DNA of 64,000 bases, taken from NCBI RefSeq assembly GCF_029223865.1, contig NZ_CP119520.1, positions 4,154,001-4,218,000 on the forward strand, written 5' to 3'. How positions within the stretch are numbered: position 1 is the stretch's first letter; each line of letters begins with the position of its first letter. Of this stretch, positions 63,766-64,000 are shown one piece after another. The position numbers and the translations under genes were made by a program. This DNA comes from Telluria mixta (GTDB lineage Bacteria > Pseudomonadota > Gammaproteobacteria > Burkholderiales > Burkholderiaceae_D). The notes under the pieces are model-generated. The model searched no databases. It was not told the origin of the DNA and saw nothing but the letters and a program-made list of their open reading frames with translations.

Positions 63766-64000
63766 ATGACTGCGAACGACATGATGGCTGAAATTCGTGA
63801 TGCAAACCTGAGCTACCTGATGCTGGCACAGCAGATGATCCGCGCAGACAAGGTCACCGCAATCTTCCGTCTCGGCATCTCGGCCGACATCGCCGACCTG
63901 CTCGAAGGCATGAGCAACGCCCAGATCCTGAAACTCGCCGGCGGCAACATGATGCTGGCCCGCTTCCGCTTCGACGACGCCGCGATCCTCGGCATGCTGA
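63766..64000 (+). CDS. flhD: Flagellar transcriptional activator FlhD (N-terminal part)
   Basis: The first 78 residues of FlhD: MMAEIRDANLSYLMLAQQMI, DKVTAIFRLGISADIADLL and ILKLAGGNMMLARFRFDD. With FlhC it forms the class I regulator that turns on flagellar genes, including fliA. GGAG lies 8 bases before the ATG. The gene runs off the window and flhC is expected next. Its upstream region carries four sigma-28-type promoters. Confidence 0.95.
   Translation, partial: MTANDMMAEIRDANLSYLMLAQQMIRADKVTAIFRLGISADIADLLEGMSNAQILKLAGGNMMLARFRFDDAAILGML

Noticed and set aside
63449..63769. Open frame of 106 codons upstream of flhD
   Set aside because: It starts inside a promoter repeat, has no ribosome-binding site, low-complexity composition, and overlaps the flhD start out of context.

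Overview
The window is high-GC, gene-dense chromosomal DNA of a betaproteobacterium. It best fits the Burkholderiales family Oxalobacteraceae (a Massilia/Telluria-like organism). This is inferred from the codon and GC style, an flhD-type flagellar master regulator, a dapC-dapD-pilU block, a YXWGXW-repeat protein, a FeeM-like N-acyl amino acid synthase and a kynurenine operon. No database search was possible. No phage, insertion sequence, CRISPR array, rRNA or tRNA was seen.

Layout. 1-1.2 kb: the N-terminal part of a TonB-dependent receptor under a TPP riboswitch. 1.2-11.1 kb: general metabolism and signalling (DUF535, GST, aldo/keto reductase plus MFS exporter, LysR plus PhzF, FeeM-like acyltransferase, a large GGDEF/EAL protein). 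11.1-15.8 kb: EamA transporter, then a patch of lower-GC orphan genes ending in a VapBC pair, then an AraC regulator. 15.85-15.95 kb: an orphan terminator behind two hairpins, which looks like a small RNA gene. 16-24.8 kb: an EnvZ/OmpR-like two-component system, a FapA/DUF342 protein, an M2 dipeptidase, an HDOD protein and CheW. 24.8-34.7 kb: a conserved minus-strand block (ABC-F, prmB, dapE, yffB, pilU, dapD, dapC) interrupted by a lipoprotein gene and a lower-GC secreted-protein gene. 34.8-42 kb: DUF1275, AraC, and a translationally coupled operon of an alkyl-DHAP-synthase-like flavoprotein, a GlpD-like dehydrogenase, an FGGY kinase, a 51-residue ORF and a leucine-rich-repeat protein. 42-51 kb: a frame-damaged gene, a response regulator-GGDEF protein, aminotransferase, RidA, transporters and regulators. 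51-54.9 kb: an ECF42-type sigma operon with DGPF/YciI, VOC and GyrI-like partners. 55-61 kb: htpG behind a sigma-32 promoter, then envelope and hydrolase genes. 61-63.2 kb: kynA-kynU. 63.2-64 kb: the flhD upstream region and the start of flhD.

The strongest unexpected signal lies between kynU and flhD. Four degenerate tandem repeats of about 76 bp each carry an A/T tract, then CCC, then a sigma-28 (FliA) promoter with exactly 11 bases between boxes. One copy matches the enterobacterial consensus at all 16 positions. All four point toward flhD, so the class I flagellar regulator (or an RNA from its leader) appears to be under the control of the late flagellar sigma factor. Other notable points are the riboswitch-controlled outer-membrane receptor, the candidate small RNA, the ECF42 operon with a matching promoter upstream, three REPIN-like elements, a VapC toxin lacking one catalytic aspartate, and a gene broken by two single-base losses in homopolymers.
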